A stretch of DNA of 46,139 nt from Massilia sp. (GCA_025359245.1 JANYGW010000076.1:1-46139); one strand, 5' to 3'. Counted from the stretch's first letter, positions 1 to 8,606 are shown. Program-made: numbers and translations. Notes: a model not told the origin generated them from the sequence alone.

Positions 1-7
1 CAAGTTA

Positions 8-123
8 TGCCTGATGACCATAGTAAATCGGTACCACCCCTTCCCATCCCGAACAGGACCGTGAAACGATTTTACGCCGATGATAGTGCTGCAACCAGTG
101 TGAAAGTAGGTTATCGTCAGGCT
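8..123 (+). rRNA. rrf: 5S ribosomal RNA
   Basis: This is the 3'-terminal gene of an rRNA operon whose 16S and 23S genes lie before the window. The strongly conserved 5S core CCCATCCCGAACAGGACCG is present. The ends pair with each other (GCCTGATGAC near the start, GTCATCAGGC-like complement GTTATCGTCAGGC at the end), forming helix I. Length of about 116 nt is normal. A strong terminator follows directly. Exact ends are estimated from the helix I pairing. Confidence 0.93.
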
Positions 124-133
124 AAGTATTATT

Positions 134-164
134 AAAAAGCCCAGCAGAAATGCTGGGCTTTTTT
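134..164 (+). terminator. Rho-independent terminator of the rRNA operon
   Basis: A perfect 10-bp stem (AAGCCCAGCA at 137-146, TGCTGGGCTT at 151-160) is closed by a GAAA tetraloop and runs into a T tract. It sits 11 bases after the 5S gene, so it ends the rRNA transcript and isolates eptA from it. Confidence 0.95.
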
Positions 165-248
165 CTTTGGAAAACCCATCAGCCTGAACGCGCTCAAGAT
201 CGCGCTCAGTGCGGACGGGTTTTTTTTCGTCCGCAGATTTGTACTAGA

Positions 249-1919
249 ATGCACGCATACGCAAAATCCTCAACAGGCAGACCTTTGAAATTGACGACTT
301 CGCCGCGCATCGGGCCGGCTACGCTTACCCTTTTGGCATCGACCTTCCTGGTCGCCGCATACAACACCGCTTTCTGGCGCAATTTCATCATCGCGACCGG
401 CCATTTCAGCCTCGGCCACCTGCCTCTGATCGCCGGCAGTGTCGTGCTGATCGTGATGCTGTTCAATGCCTTCCTGACACTGGCCAGTTTCCGCTATGTG
501 CTCAAACCCTTGCTGATCGTGCTGTTCGTGGCCACCGCGTTCACCACCTACTTCATGAACAAGTACGGCACGCAGATCGACCGCTCGATGATCCAGAACC
601 TGGTCGAAACGGACATCGGCGAAGCGACTGAGCTGCTCAGCTGGAAACTGCTGATGACCGTTGTCCTGCTGGGCGTGCTGCCGTCGCTGCTGGTGTGGCG
701 CACACGCATTGACTTCCCTGTGGGACCGCGCGGCCTGCTGCGGCGCGGCGGCTTTTTCGCCGGCTCGCTGACCATTGCGGTGCTGCTGCTGCTGGCGTTC
801 TCCAAGACGCTGGTGCCGTCGCTGCGCGAACACCGCGAATTGCGTTTTCTGCTCACGCCGACCAATTACATCCAGGCGATCAACAGCTACGTCAAATTCA
901 AGCGCGCCAAGACCGTGGTGGTCGCGCCGCTCGGTACCGACGCCGTCAAGGCCGTGCGCGGCAGCGGCAACCGCGATCGTTCGGTGACGCTGATCGTGGT
1001 CGGCGAAACGGCGCGCGCCGCCAATTTTTCGCTCGATGGTTATGTGCGGATGACCAATCCGGAGCTGGCGGGCCAGCCGGACCTGATCAATTTCCCCCAC
1101 ATGCAATCGTGCGGAACGGCCACCGCCGTGTCCCTGCCGTGCGTGTTTTCCAACCTGGGCCGCGAAAATTATGCGGACGCGCAAGCGTATGCGCAGCAGG
1201 GCCTGCTCGACGTGCTCCAGCATGCCGGCTACAAGGTGCTGTGGCGCGACAATAATTCGGGCTGCAAGGGCGCCTGCGCCCGTGTCGCCTACGAGGACCT
1301 TGCCAAGCCCGTGCCGGGCAACCAGTGGTGCGTCAACGACGAATGCTATGACGAGCGCCTGCTGGAAAAGCTGCCGGACATGATCCGCGACGCGCACGAC
1401 GACATGGTCATCGTGCTGCACCAGAAGGGCAGCCACGGGCCGGCCTATTACAAGCGCTATCCGGCGTCCTTCAAGCGCTTCGTGCCCGTGTGCGAGACCA
1501 TCGAACTGGACAAGTGCTCGGCCGAGTCTATCGTCAACGCGTACGACAATACGATCTTGTACACCGACCACTTCCTGAACAAGACCATCGAGCTGCTGAA
1601 AGCGAGCGCCGCCAGCGAGCACGTCAACACGGCGATGATGTATTTCTCCGACCATGGCGAGTCGCTGGGCGAACACAATATGTACCTGCACGGCGCGCCG
1701 TTCATGTTCGCGCCGGCCGAGCAGCGCGAAGTGCCGTTCATGATGTGGATGTCCGACGGCTTCCGCTCGCGCTACCAGCTCGACCAGTCCTGCCTGAAGG
1801 AGCGCGCCGGCCTGCCGTATTCGCATGACAATGTATTCCATTCGGTGCTGGGCATGCTGAGCGTCAAGACCAGCGTCTACAAGCCGGCGCTGGACCTGTT
1901 CGGCGCGTGCGTCAAATGA
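249..1919 (+). CDS. eptA: Lipid A phosphoethanolamine transferase, EptA/MCR family
   Basis: A 556-residue inner-membrane enzyme that moves phosphoethanolamine from phosphatidylethanolamine to lipid A, lowering negative surface charge and affinity for polymyxins. The N-terminal third has about five hydrophobic segments, the first near residues 20-38; the rest is a periplasmic sulfatase-fold domain. The nucleophile motif GETARAANFSLDGY carries the catalytic Thr at about residue 254. Zinc-ligand motifs HQKGSHGP and SDHGESLGEH are present, as are the cysteines typical of the periplasmic domain. The frame stays open back to position 150, inside the rRNA terminator, so the ATG at 249 is preferred; no strong ribosome site precedes it, so the start is moderately sure. 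The next gene overlaps the stop by ATGA, indicating co-translation. Family assignment is firm; the exact acceptor (lipid A or another glycan) is inferred. Confidence 0.92.
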   Translation: MHAYAKSSTGRPLKLTTSPRIGPATLTLLASTFLVAAYNTAFWRNFIIATGHFSLGHLPLIAGSVVLIVMLFNAFLTLASFRYVLKPLLIVLFVATAFTTYFMNKYGTQIDRSMIQNLVETDIGEATELLSWKLLMTVVLLGVLPSLLVWRTRIDFPVGPRGLLRRGGFFAGSLTIAVLLLLAFSKTLVPSLREHRELRFLLTPTNYIQAINSYVKFKRAKTVVVAPLGTDAVKAVRGSGNRDRSVTLIVVGETARAANFSLDGYVRMTNPELAGQPDLINFPHMQSCGTATAVSLPCVFSNLGRENYADAQAYAQQGLLDVLQHAGYKVLWRDNNSGCKGACARVAYEDLAKPVPGNQWCVNDECYDERLLEKLPDMIRDAHDDMVIVLHQKGSHGPAYYKRYPASFKRFVPVCETIELDKCSAESIVNAYDNTILYTDHFLNKTIELLKASAASEHVNTAMMYFSDHGESLGEHNMYLHGAPFMFAPAEQREVPFMMWMSDGFRSRYQLDQSCLKERAGLPYSHDNVFHSVLGMLSVKTSVYKPALDLFGACVK

Positions 1920-2617
1920 GGTACGCCATCGCTTTCCTGCTCGCCTGCAGCGCGCTGGCCATCGCCTGGCTGGGCACCTATACCGACGTCGACATGCTGC
2001 TCGCGCACCAGGTCTTCGATCCGACCGGCTCGTTCCCGATGCGCACGGCCTGGATTGCCGAAACCTTCGGCCATCTCTACATGAAGTATTTGCTGACGGT
2101 GCTGGCGGTCGCTGCGATCGGCCTTGCCGTCTACGACTGGTGGCGTCCGCGCGCCGGCTGGACGCGCCCGTTCCGGCTGCACGTGCGGGTGCTGGCGCTG
2201 TCGGCGGCGCTGGTGCCGCTGGTGATCAGCATGCTCAAGAAAATCAGCTATTCGCACTGCCCGTGGGACCTGGCCGACTTCGGCGGCGCCGAAAAATACG
2301 TGCGCCTGTTCGAATCGGCCCTGCCTGGCGTGAGCGCCGGCCACTGCATGCCGGCCGGCCATGCGTCGAGTGCGCTGTGGCTGATCGCGCTGACCGTGTT
2401 CTGGCTGCCCAAGCGCCCGCGCGTGGCGGCGCTGGTGTTCTGCGCCACGCTCGGCATCAGCCTGGTGCTGGCATGGCTGCAGCAACTGCGCGGTGCGCAT
2501 TTCCTGACCCATACGCTGTGGTCGGTATGGATCGCCTGCGCCCTCGTCAGCCTGATCTACTGGGCCGTGATGCGCGCCGAGCGGCTACGGCCGCGGCACG
2601 CTGGCCTGGACGTCTAG
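1916..2617 (+). CDS. PAP2-family membrane phosphatase
   Basis: A 233-residue polytopic membrane protein with about five or six hydrophobic segments. The PAP2 signature is recognisable: a lysine-rich first motif (LKKISYSHCPWDL), the second motif PAGHASS and the third motif RGAHFLTHTLWS with its catalytic histidine. The family removes phosphate from lipid phosphates or diphosphates such as undecaprenyl diphosphate or lipid A. The ATG at 1916 overlaps the eptA stop (ATGA), so the pair is probably one envelope-modification unit; a GTG at 1907 is an alternative start. An LpxE/LpxT-like role on lipid A is plausible from the neighbour but not shown by the sequence. The last 33 bases overlap the convergent hydrolase gene. 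Confidence 0.85.
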   Translation: MRYAIAFLLACSALAIAWLGTYTDVDMLLAHQVFDPTGSFPMRTAWIAETFGHLYMKYLLTVLAVAAIGLAVYDWWRPRAGWTRPFRLHVRVLALSAALVPLVISMLKKISYSHCPWDLADFGGAEKYVRLFESALPGVSAGHCMPAGHASSALWLIALTVFWLPKRPRVAALVFCATLGISLVLAWLQQLRGAHFLTHTLWSVWIACALVSLIYWAVMRAERLRPRHAGLDV

Positions 2618-3436
2618 CCAGCCGAGCAAGTCGGCGAGCGGCCGCTCTGAAGCGGTCTCGTTGAAGATCTCGTGATACAGGCCGTCGTACAGCGTCATGC
2701 TGGCGCGGCCTTCCGGCAGCTGGGCAAAGAAACGCTTGCTGCCGTTGAAGTCGACCAGATGGTCGTCGCCCGCCACCAGCAGCAAGGCTGGCACCGCCAG
2801 CGTGGCCGCATGCGCCTGGCAAAAGGCGATCGACGCCAGCATCGAACACAGCAGGTGAGCGCTGATCTTGTTGTGCACCAGCGGGTCGGCCAGGTAGGCG
2901 TCCACCACCCGCACGTCATGCGACAGGAAGCGCGGCTTCAGGCCGTTCGGCATGCCCATCCATGGCGCGATCGTGCGCATGGCCTTGAGCAGCAGCAGCT
3001 GCACCTTCGATAGCGGTACCGACAGCGCCGGCGACGACAGGATCAGCCCGCGCAAGGGCACGCGCGCGGACAAGGCAAAGTGGGCCGCGAACAGCCCGCC
3101 CATGCTGTGCCCGAGCAGGAAGGGGCGCAAGCCGGTGCGCGCCGTGAAGTCTTCGATGACGATCTGGGCGTCCTGCAGCATCGGCGTGCCGTTCGGCACG
3201 TCGCCGCGCGGGCCCTGCGAGCGGCCGTGGCCGCGGTGGTCGTAGCAGCGCACCGACCAGCCGGCTTCAGCGAGGCGCTGCGCCAGCTGGCGGTAACGGC
3301 CGCTGTGCTCGCCCAAGCCGTGCAGGATGACGATGCCGCCGCGTGCGTCGGCAAGCGGCAGCAGATAGTCGGACACGTACAGCGACGTGCCGTCTGCCGC
3401 GGCCAGCTGGTGGCTGTGCGCCACCAGCGCCTGCAT
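2585..3436 (-). CDS. Alpha/beta hydrolase, monoacylglycerol-lipase-like
   Basis: A 283-residue serine hydrolase of the lysophospholipase/monoglyceride lipase group. Seen directly: the oxyanion HGLGEHSGRY motif (residues 39-48), the nucleophile elbow GHSMGG with Ser at 111, a probable acid Asp in GDDHLVD (about 229) and His at about 255 in YHEIFNE. There is no signal peptide, so it is cytoplasmic. The start codon shares one base with the DUF1840 stop (TAATG), so the two are translationally coupled. The substrate is likely a monoacylglycerol or lysophospholipid by family, not proven. The 3' end overlaps the PAP2 gene on the other strand by 33 bases. Confidence 0.85.
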   Translation of the reverse strand: MQALVAHSHQLAAADGTSLYVSDYLLPLADARGGIVILHGLGEHSGRYRQLAQRLAEAGWSVRCYDHRGHGRSQGPRGDVPNGTPMLQDAQIVIEDFTARTGLRPFLLGHSMGGLFAAHFALSARVPLRGLILSSPALSVPLSKVQLLLLKAMRTIAPWMGMPNGLKPRFLSHDVRVVDAYLADPLVHNKISAHLLCSMLASIAFCQAHAATLAVPALLLVAGDDHLVDFNGSKRFFAQLPEGRASMTLYDGLYHEIFNETASERPLADLLGWLDVQASVPRP

Positions 3437-3780
3437 TACACGCCCCAGAGGACGTCGTTGCCGCCGGCCTTGGCGGCGCGCAGCATTTCGAGCAGGGGGA
3501 AGGCGCGGGTCGCAAAGCTGACCATTTCCATGCCTTCGTGATCGCTGTCGTCGCCCGCTTCGCCGTGGTGCGCGACGACATCGCGGCGCACGTCTTCGGA
3601 AGCGGTATGGAGCCGCGTTTCGGCGATTTCACGTTCGATGACGGCGACGGCATTCGGCGCTTCGGCGGCGGTAATCACACCGCGGTTGGCATCTTTATCG
3701 AGCAAGTCCAAGATGCGCTTGGCATGTTCCTTGTACATGGTGACTTCTGCTGCGGCCTTGGAAGTAAAGGTAATTAACAT
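3436..3780 (-). CDS. DUF1840 domain protein
   Basis: A 114-residue soluble protein of unknown function. The opening MLITFTSKAAAEVTMYKEHA and the following RILDLL...RGVITAAEAPNAV are the hallmark of DUF1840, a small family common in Betaproteobacteria. The middle is acidic with several His residues (HHGEAGDDSDHEG), which could bind metal, though that is speculation. An upstream ATG exists at 3822, but the ATG at 3780 has an AGGAAC-type ribosome site and matches the family start. It precedes the hydrolase with a one-base overlap and follows the MFS gene after a gap of about 110 bases. Confidence 0.82.
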   Translation of the reverse strand: MLITFTSKAAAEVTMYKEHAKRILDLLDKDANRGVITAAEAPNAVAVIEREIAETRLHTASEDVRRDVVAHHGEAGDDSDHEGMEMVSFATRAFPLLEMLRAAKAGGNDVLWGV

Positions 3781-3892
3781 AGGAACTTTCTGATTGTGCG
3801 GTTCATGACGAAACGATAACACGAACTGGGGCCGGGGTCATCCCGCGCACACCATGTGCGCAGGTCTTGCTTACTTGTACCACAAAGAAATT

Positions 3893-5137
3893 TTACTCTG
3901 GCTTTGCTTCCGGCTGGGCGCGACTGGCGAGGAAATATAGCCAGGCCGCCGCCTGCAGCGCCAATACGCTGGCCAGCGCCATGCGAAACGCATGGCCGGA
4001 CGGCGCGCCGTGCACCTTGAAGGCATCGGCCAGCACGCCGAATCCCCACTGCGCGGCAAAGGCGCCTATGAACAATTGCAAGTTATACGCCGAGTTGGCG
4101 CGCCCTGCCAGCGCCGCCGGAAACGCCAGCCCGACATTTGACTGGACCAAGGTCGTGACTGGCACGCACAACGCCAGCGCCAGCCACAGCAGCCAGGCGT
4201 CCGGACCGGTGGCCAGCAGCATCGCGCCCTGCGCCAGCAGCATGCCGGCAATGCCGATGCCGATCAAGCGATGGCTGTTCCAGCCGCGCCTTGCCAGGCG
4301 CGGCGCGGCCCAGCCCAAAGCCAGGTAGGACAGCATCAGCACGGCATTGAGCGCAAACAGGATGCGCGCCGTTTGGGCCTGGGTCTTGCCCAGCACCGTC
4401 ATCATCCAGGGACCGGCCCACAAGGTTTGCAGCGCGAAGAAAATGCCGTGGTTGGCCAGCCCCAGCACGCCCATGCGCCAGAAGTAGGCGCTGCCGAAAA
4501 TGCGCCGATAGCCGCCGTCGCCGCCGGCCGCCAGCACCGGCAGGACGGCTTGGCCGGCCTGTTGTTCGGCCGTGCGCAGCAGCACAAAAATCGCGGCCGA
4601 CACCAACAGCAGCAGCGCCGCCACGACCCAGAAAATACCGCGCCAGCCAAGCAGCGGCAAGGCCAGCGTGACCGGCACGGTGGCGCTGAGCGCGCCGGCG
4701 GTGCCGGCCACCAGCATCCAGCTGGCCAGCTGGCTCTGGCGCTCGGGTGCGAACCACAGCCGGTAGCCCTTGAAGGCGGCCATCAGGCAGGCCGACACGC
4801 CGATCCCGATCAGGGCGCGCCCAAGCCACAGCCCGGCCAGCGTGGTGCTGGTGGCAAACACGATCGCGCCGGCGGCAGCGACCAGCAGCAGGGCCGATTC
4901 GGTGCGGCGCGGGCCGTATTTGTCGAGCCATATCCCGAGCGGCAATTGCATGCAGCCGAAGCTGACGAAATAGGCCGACGACAGCAGGCCCAGGTCGGCG
5001 TTCGACAGGCCCAGTTCGGCCATCAGCGCGGGGGCAATGACGGCGTTGATGGCGCGCAGCCCGTAGGACAGCAGGTAGCCGAGCGCAAAGCACAAGAACA
5101 CGCGGGCGGCGAGGGCGCCGCGCAAGGTCGCGCCCAT
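3893..5137 (-). CDS. MFS transporter
   Basis: A 414-residue major facilitator with about twelve hydrophobic segments. The loop between segments 2 and 3 has the MFS signature GIWLDKYGPRR (about residues 67-77), and segment 4 follows with LGRALIGIGVSACLMAAFKG. The general look is like the nitrate/cyanate or organic-anion branches, but the substrate cannot be told from sequence. It starts 6 bases after the stop of the lipoprotein gene at 5144-5689, so the two are probably co-transcribed. A short GC hairpin at 3845-3861 lies downstream but lacks a T tract. Confidence 0.85.
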   Translation of the reverse strand: MGATLRGALAARVFLCFALGYLLSYGLRAINAVIAPALMAELGLSNADLGLLSSAYFVSFGCMQLPLGIWLDKYGPRRTESALLLVAAAGAIVFATSTTLAGLWLGRALIGIGVSACLMAAFKGYRLWFAPERQSQLASWMLVAGTAGALSATVPVTLALPLLGWRGIFWVVAALLLLVSAAIFVLLRTAEQQAGQAVLPVLAAGGDGGYRRIFGSAYFWRMGVLGLANHGIFFALQTLWAGPWMMTVLGKTQAQTARILFALNAVLMLSYLALGWAAPRLARRGWNSHRLIGIGIAGMLLAQGAMLLATGPDAWLLWLALALCVPVTTLVQSNVGLAFPAALAGRANSAYNLQLFIGAFAAQWGFGVLADAFKVHGAPSGHAFRMALASVLALQAAAWLYFLASRAQPEAKPE

Positions 5138-5143
5138 TGCCGC

Positions 5144-5689
5144 TTACTGGAGCTTGAACGAGGACATGAACATGTCGACGTTTTCTTTGCTCAGCTCTTT
5201 TTCCTTGCCCATCACGATGACCTGGTAGAAGCGCTTGTCGCGCGACTCGAAATGGCCGACCAGGCGCATCGGCACGCCATTTTGCATGCCGCTCGCATCG
5301 ATGTCGATCGCCGCACTGCGGGCGCTGGTCGAACCGGACACGGCCGACGCCTTGCCGCTTTTTTCGCTCTTGACCGTGGCGCCGATATTGTTCACCAGCG
5401 CCGTCTTCATCGCCGCCAGCGCCGCTTCCGCCTGCGCGGCATCGGGTGCTTCGGCGGTGCCGACCGCGAACATGCTGCCGTCGACCTGGGCCGCGGTCAT
5501 TGTCATGTCAACTTTCATGCCATCCAGGTCGATGCTGCGCGTGTGGCTGGACGGCTTGTCCGGGAACATGGCGCGGAACGGCGCGTCCTCGCTGCTGTAG
5601 TCGCGCCAGTTGTATTTCGGGCTGCACGCGGCCAGGGCAAGGCCGGCCAGCGCGCACATCGTCAGTATCTTGGGGAGGGAAGGTCGCAT
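5144..5689 (-). CDS. Lipoprotein of unknown function
   Basis: A 181-residue exported protein with a type II signal peptide: hydrophobic stretch, then lipobox LALAAC with the acylated Cys at about residue 22. The mature part begins SPKYNWRDYSSEDAPFRAMFPDKP, a pattern seen in small lipoproteins that load the outer membrane, and ends near KENVDMFMSSFKLQ. The protein repeatedly predicts a compact alpha/beta fold; I do not recognise a named family. It is the first gene of a minus-strand pair with the MFS transporter 6 bases downstream, so it may serve the same pathway. Confidence 0.8.
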   Translation of the reverse strand: MRPSLPKILTMCALAGLALAACSPKYNWRDYSSEDAPFRAMFPDKPSSHTRSIDLDGMKVDMTMTAAQVDGSMFAVGTAEAPDAAQAEAALAAMKTALVNNIGATVKSEKSGKASAVSGSTSARSAAIDIDASGMQNGVPMRLVGHFESRDKRFYQVIVMGKEKELSKENVDMFMSSFKLQ

Positions 5690-5809
5690 TCCCGCATGGT
5701 AGCAGGAGTTGGCGCGGCTCTGTTAAGCAGCCAACACTGCGGCGCGGCGGCGCGCAGTACGATGGTGGCTGTCAATTCAACGGCGCGAATATGCGAGAAA
5801 GGACACATC

Positions 5810-6331
5810 ATGCAAGCCGAACACCACCAACAAGATCTGGCCGGATCCCAGGCCATCCACAAATTGGCCGAACTGGTGCGCCAGGCCCAGACCTGCTTTT
5901 TTTGCACCGATGACGGCAGCGGCCAGGTCGATGCGCGGCCCATGCGCGTGCTGCAGGTCGATGAGGATGGCAACCTGTGGTTCCTCAGTGCCAACGACAG
6001 CCACAAGAACCAGGAATTGCAGGCCAATCCGGCGGTCAGGCTGTTCTTCCAGGGTTCGCCCCACGCCGAGTTCATGCACATCGAAGGACTGGCCACGCTG
6101 TCGCGCGACCCGGGCAAGATCCGCGAGTTGTGGAAATTCGTGCTCAAGACCTGGTTTACCGAAGGCGAAAACGATCCGCGCATCACGGTCATCAAAGTGG
6201 CGCCGTCGCATGGCTACTATTGGGACAACCGGCACGGCAACGCGGTGGCCGGCATCAAGATGCTGATCGGCGCGACGCTCGCCAGGACACTCGACGATTC
6301 GGTCGAAGGAAAGCTCAGCGTTGGGGCCTAA
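5810..6331 (+). CDS. Pyridoxamine-5'-phosphate-oxidase-like general stress protein
   Basis: A 173-residue cytoplasmic protein with the FMN-binding split-barrel fold of the general stress protein 26 type. The supporting pattern is CFFCTDDGSGQVDARPMRVL, then GNLWFLSANDSHKNQEL, LFFQGSPHAEFMHIEGLATLSRD and the late HGYYWDNRHGN. The frame is open far upstream, but the ATG at 5810 has a clear GAGAAAGGA ribosome site and the protein begins there as in relatives. Such proteins bind FMN or FAD and are stress-linked; true PNP oxidase activity is unlikely. It stands alone, diverging from the lipoprotein at 5144-5689. Confidence 0.85.
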   Translation: MQAEHHQQDLAGSQAIHKLAELVRQAQTCFFCTDDGSGQVDARPMRVLQVDEDGNLWFLSANDSHKNQELQANPAVRLFFQGSPHAEFMHIEGLATLSRDPGKIRELWKFVLKTWFTEGENDPRITVIKVAPSHGYYWDNRHGNAVAGIKMLIGATLARTLDDSVEGKLSVGA

Positions 6332-6429
6332 GTGCGGGTGGAAAATAGAATAATTGCCAATGTTGGCCACTGCGTGATACAGTTTTCGGCTACGTGCCAC
6401 TTTGGCGTCTCACCTTTAAAGGCTTTCAC

Positions 6430-7044
6430 ATGCAGAACAAATTCCTTGCCCTGTGCACCGTCGCCGCGCTGATCGCGCAACCTGGCCTGGCCCATGCCCA
6501 ACTCGGCAACGGCGGCACCACTTATTCCGACGTCAACAACAAAAACCAGTGGCAACAGTTCCTGGGCAAATTTGTCGGCGCAACAGGGGACGCGAATGCG
6601 GCGCAGGCGCGCCTGATGTACTCGGTCGGCATGAGCGACCAGGCGATCGCCCTCGCAGCCCAGACCAAGGATCTGAACAGTACCGCAACGCCCGGCATGG
6701 TCGAGCAGGTGATGGCGAGCCGCGACCGCGTTGCCGCGGCGCTGATCGCCAAGCTGGCCGGCGGCGGGATGACGCTCGATCCGGCGGCGAAACAGCAATT
6801 CGGCGAAGGTATCGATGCGCTGGCGGCCGCGATCAAGCAATACGAAGAACTCGGTACCGACCTGCCGTACATGAAGACGCAGTTGCGCGGTGCCGGCGAA
6901 AAGGCACGCACCGGCCTGTTCGTCGCCAAATCGCTGCCCGACTATCTGCGCGAAGCCAAAAAAGAACTGGATGCGGCCACCGTGTTCGCGCGCGCCAACA
7001 ACATCACGTTCGGCGCCCCGGCAATCGTGCCGGCCAAGCCTTGA
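6430..7044 (+). CDS. Exported protein of unknown function
   Basis: A 204-residue protein with a clean type I signal peptide: Lys near the start, hydrophobic core, and a cleavage site after AHA at about residue 21. The mature part is mostly helical and Ala-rich, with segments such as ARLMYSVGMSDQAIALAAQTKDL and YLREAKKELDAATVFARANN. No catalytic or binding motif is evident. Start: the ATG at 6430 is the first that begins with the signal peptide; an upstream ATG at 6394 would add 12 residues that do not fit. It converges on comM with a GC-rich hairpin between. I do not recognise the family. Confidence 0.75.
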   Translation: MQNKFLALCTVAALIAQPGLAHAQLGNGGTTYSDVNNKNQWQQFLGKFVGATGDANAAQARLMYSVGMSDQAIALAAQTKDLNSTATPGMVEQVMASRDRVAAALIAKLAGGGMTLDPAAKQQFGEGIDALAAAIKQYEELGTDLPYMKTQLRGAGEKARTGLFVAKSLPDYLREAKKELDAATVFARANNITFGAPAIVPAKP

Positions 7045-7054
7045 TGTAGTGCCA

Positions 7055-7074
7055 GGCGGGCCGCCCGGCCCGCC
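7055..7074. terminator. GC-rich hairpin between convergent genes
   Basis: A perfect 8-bp inverted repeat (GGCGGGCC / GGCCCGCC) with a 4-base loop lies between the ends of the exported protein gene and comM. It has no T tract on either side, so it is a weak or factor-assisted terminator, or simply an mRNA end protector for both transcripts. Confidence 0.4.
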
Positions 7075-7076
7075 CT

Positions 7077-8606
7077 TCAGTGGATATTTTTCGGCTCCCT
7101 GAGCCCGCGCCGAAACTGGATCGCTTCGTTGACGTGTTCGTACGTGATGAGGTGCGAATCGGCCAGGTCGGCAATCGTGCGCGCCACCTTCAGCACGCGA
7201 TGGTAGGCGCGTGCCGACCAGTGCAGCTTGAGCATCGTGTAGCGCAGCATCTGTTCCCCTTTCACGTCCAGCCGGCAATGACGATCGATGTCGCGGGTCG
7301 ACATGCGCTGGTTCGACTTGTGCTGGCGCGCCAGCTGGCGTTCGTAGGCCAGCGCCACGCGCGCGGCGATCAGCGCGCTCGCTTCGCCGCTGGCCACCGC
7401 CGACAGGGTCGCCGGCTCCAGGGCCGGCACTTCGATTTGCATGTCTATGCGGTCGAGCAAGGGACCGGAGATGCGGTCCTGGTAGCGCAGCACGCCCTCG
7501 CTGGTGCAATGGCACTTGCCGGAAATGTGGCCGAGATAGCCGCACGGGCAGGGATTCATGGCCGCGATCAGCTGGAAGCGGGCCGGGAAATCGGCATGCT
7601 GGGCTGCGCGCGAGATCGTCACGCGGCCCGATTCGAGCGGCTGGCGCAGCACCTCAAGCACGCGCCGGTCGAATTCGGGCAGCTCGTCGAGAAACAGCAC
7701 GCCGCAATGGGCGAGTGAAATTTCGCCCGGACGCGGCACTTGTCCGCCGCCGACCAGCGCCACGCCCGAGGTCGTGTGGTGGGGGCTGCGGAACGGGCGC
7801 ACTTTCCAGCGTTCGGCCTGGAAGCCGCCGGTCAGCGACTGCACGGCGGCCGATTCGAGCGCCTCCTCGTCCGTCATGGCTGGCAGCAAGCCGGCAAAGC
7901 GCGAGGCCAGCATGGTCTTGCCCGAGCCTGGCGGACCGATCAACAGAACACTGTGGAAACCGGCCGCCGCCACCTCCAGCGCGCGCTTGGTGATGATCTG
8001 CCCCTTGACGTCGGAAAAGTCAGGATAGGCCGGCGCCGCCTGCCCCGGCTTGGGCGTGTGGCGCACCAGGCGGCCGTCGGCATCGCTGGCGGTGAAGTGC
8101 CCGCATACCTGCAGCAGCGTCGCTGCCGGGTAGATGATGGCCCCGCTCACCAGCGCGGCCTCGTCGGCGTTGGCCAGCGGCAGGATGAAGGCGCGCGGCT
8201 TGCCTTCCTTGAAGCGCTGCATGGCGACCGTCATGGCCAGCGCGCCGCGCACCGGCCGCAGTTCACCCGACAGCGACAATTCGCCGGCGAATTCGTAGCG
8301 CTCCAGTTCGATGTTCGGGATCTGGCCGGATGCGGCCAGGATGCCGAGCGCAATCGGCAAATCAAAACGGCCCGACTCTTTCGGCAAATCGGCCGGCGCC
8401 AGGTTGACCGTGATCCTGCGGGCGGGAAATTCGAAGCCGGCATTTTGCAAGGCGGCGCGCACCCGGTCTTTGGATTCGCGCACTTCGGCGTCGGGCAGGC
8501 CGACGATGGTCAGGCCAGGCAAGCCATTGGCCAGGTGCACTTCGACGCTGACGCACAGCGCGTCCATGCCGGCCAGCGCGCGGCTACGCAAAACGGCAAG
8601 GCTCAT
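7077..8606 (-). CDS. comM: YifB/ComM family Mg-chelatase-like AAA+ ATPase
   Basis: A 509-residue AAA+ helicase needed for branch migration during natural transformation in related gammaproteobacteria. The N-terminal ChlI-like domain shows GLPGLTIVGLPDAEVRES and NLAPADLPKESGRFDLPIA; the AAA core has a Walker A GPPGSGKTMLA (about residue 215), a Walker B-like LFLDELPEF, and the zinc-finger-like NPCPCGYLG with CHC near the sensor region. The C-terminal Mg-chelatase domain ends ...RGLREPKNIH. The frame extends 21 residues further upstream, but MSLAVLRSRALAG matches the family start, hence 8606. Function in DNA uptake is inferred from family. Confidence 0.92.
   Translation of the reverse strand: MSLAVLRSRALAGMDALCVSVEVHLANGLPGLTIVGLPDAEVRESKDRVRAALQNAGFEFPARRITVNLAPADLPKESGRFDLPIALGILAASGQIPNIELERYEFAGELSLSGELRPVRGALAMTVAMQRFKEGKPRAFILPLANADEAALVSGAIIYPAATLLQVCGHFTASDADGRLVRHTPKPGQAAPAYPDFSDVKGQIITKRALEVAAAGFHSVLLIGPPGSGKTMLASRFAGLLPAMTDEEALESAAVQSLTGGFQAERWKVRPFRSPHHTTSGVALVGGGQVPRPGEISLAHCGVLFLDELPEFDRRVLEVLRQPLESGRVTISRAAQHADFPARFQLIAAMNPCPCGYLGHISGKCHCTSEGVLRYQDRISGPLLDRIDMQIEVPALEPATLSAVASGEASALIAARVALAYERQLARQHKSNQRMSTRDIDRHCRLDVKGEQMLRYTMLKLHWSARAYHRVLKVARTIADLADSHLITYEHVNEAIQFRRGLREPKNIH

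Noticed and set aside
211-234. GCGGACG/CGTCCGC stem with a T-rich loop before eptA
   Set aside because: The T run is in the loop, not after the stem, so it is not a terminator; no other role is evident.
150-248. Upstream extension of eptA
   Set aside because: It would begin inside the rRNA terminator.
270-1841. 523-residue minus-strand open frame opposite eptA
   Set aside because: Shadow of eptA; no domain.
3845-3861. GCGCACA/TGTGCGC hairpin after the MFS gene
   Set aside because: No T tract on the minus strand; too small to call a terminator with confidence.
4271-5809. Long upstream extension of the stress-protein frame
   Set aside because: The frame happens to be open opposite the MFS and lipoprotein genes; the ribosome site and family alignment put the start at 5810.
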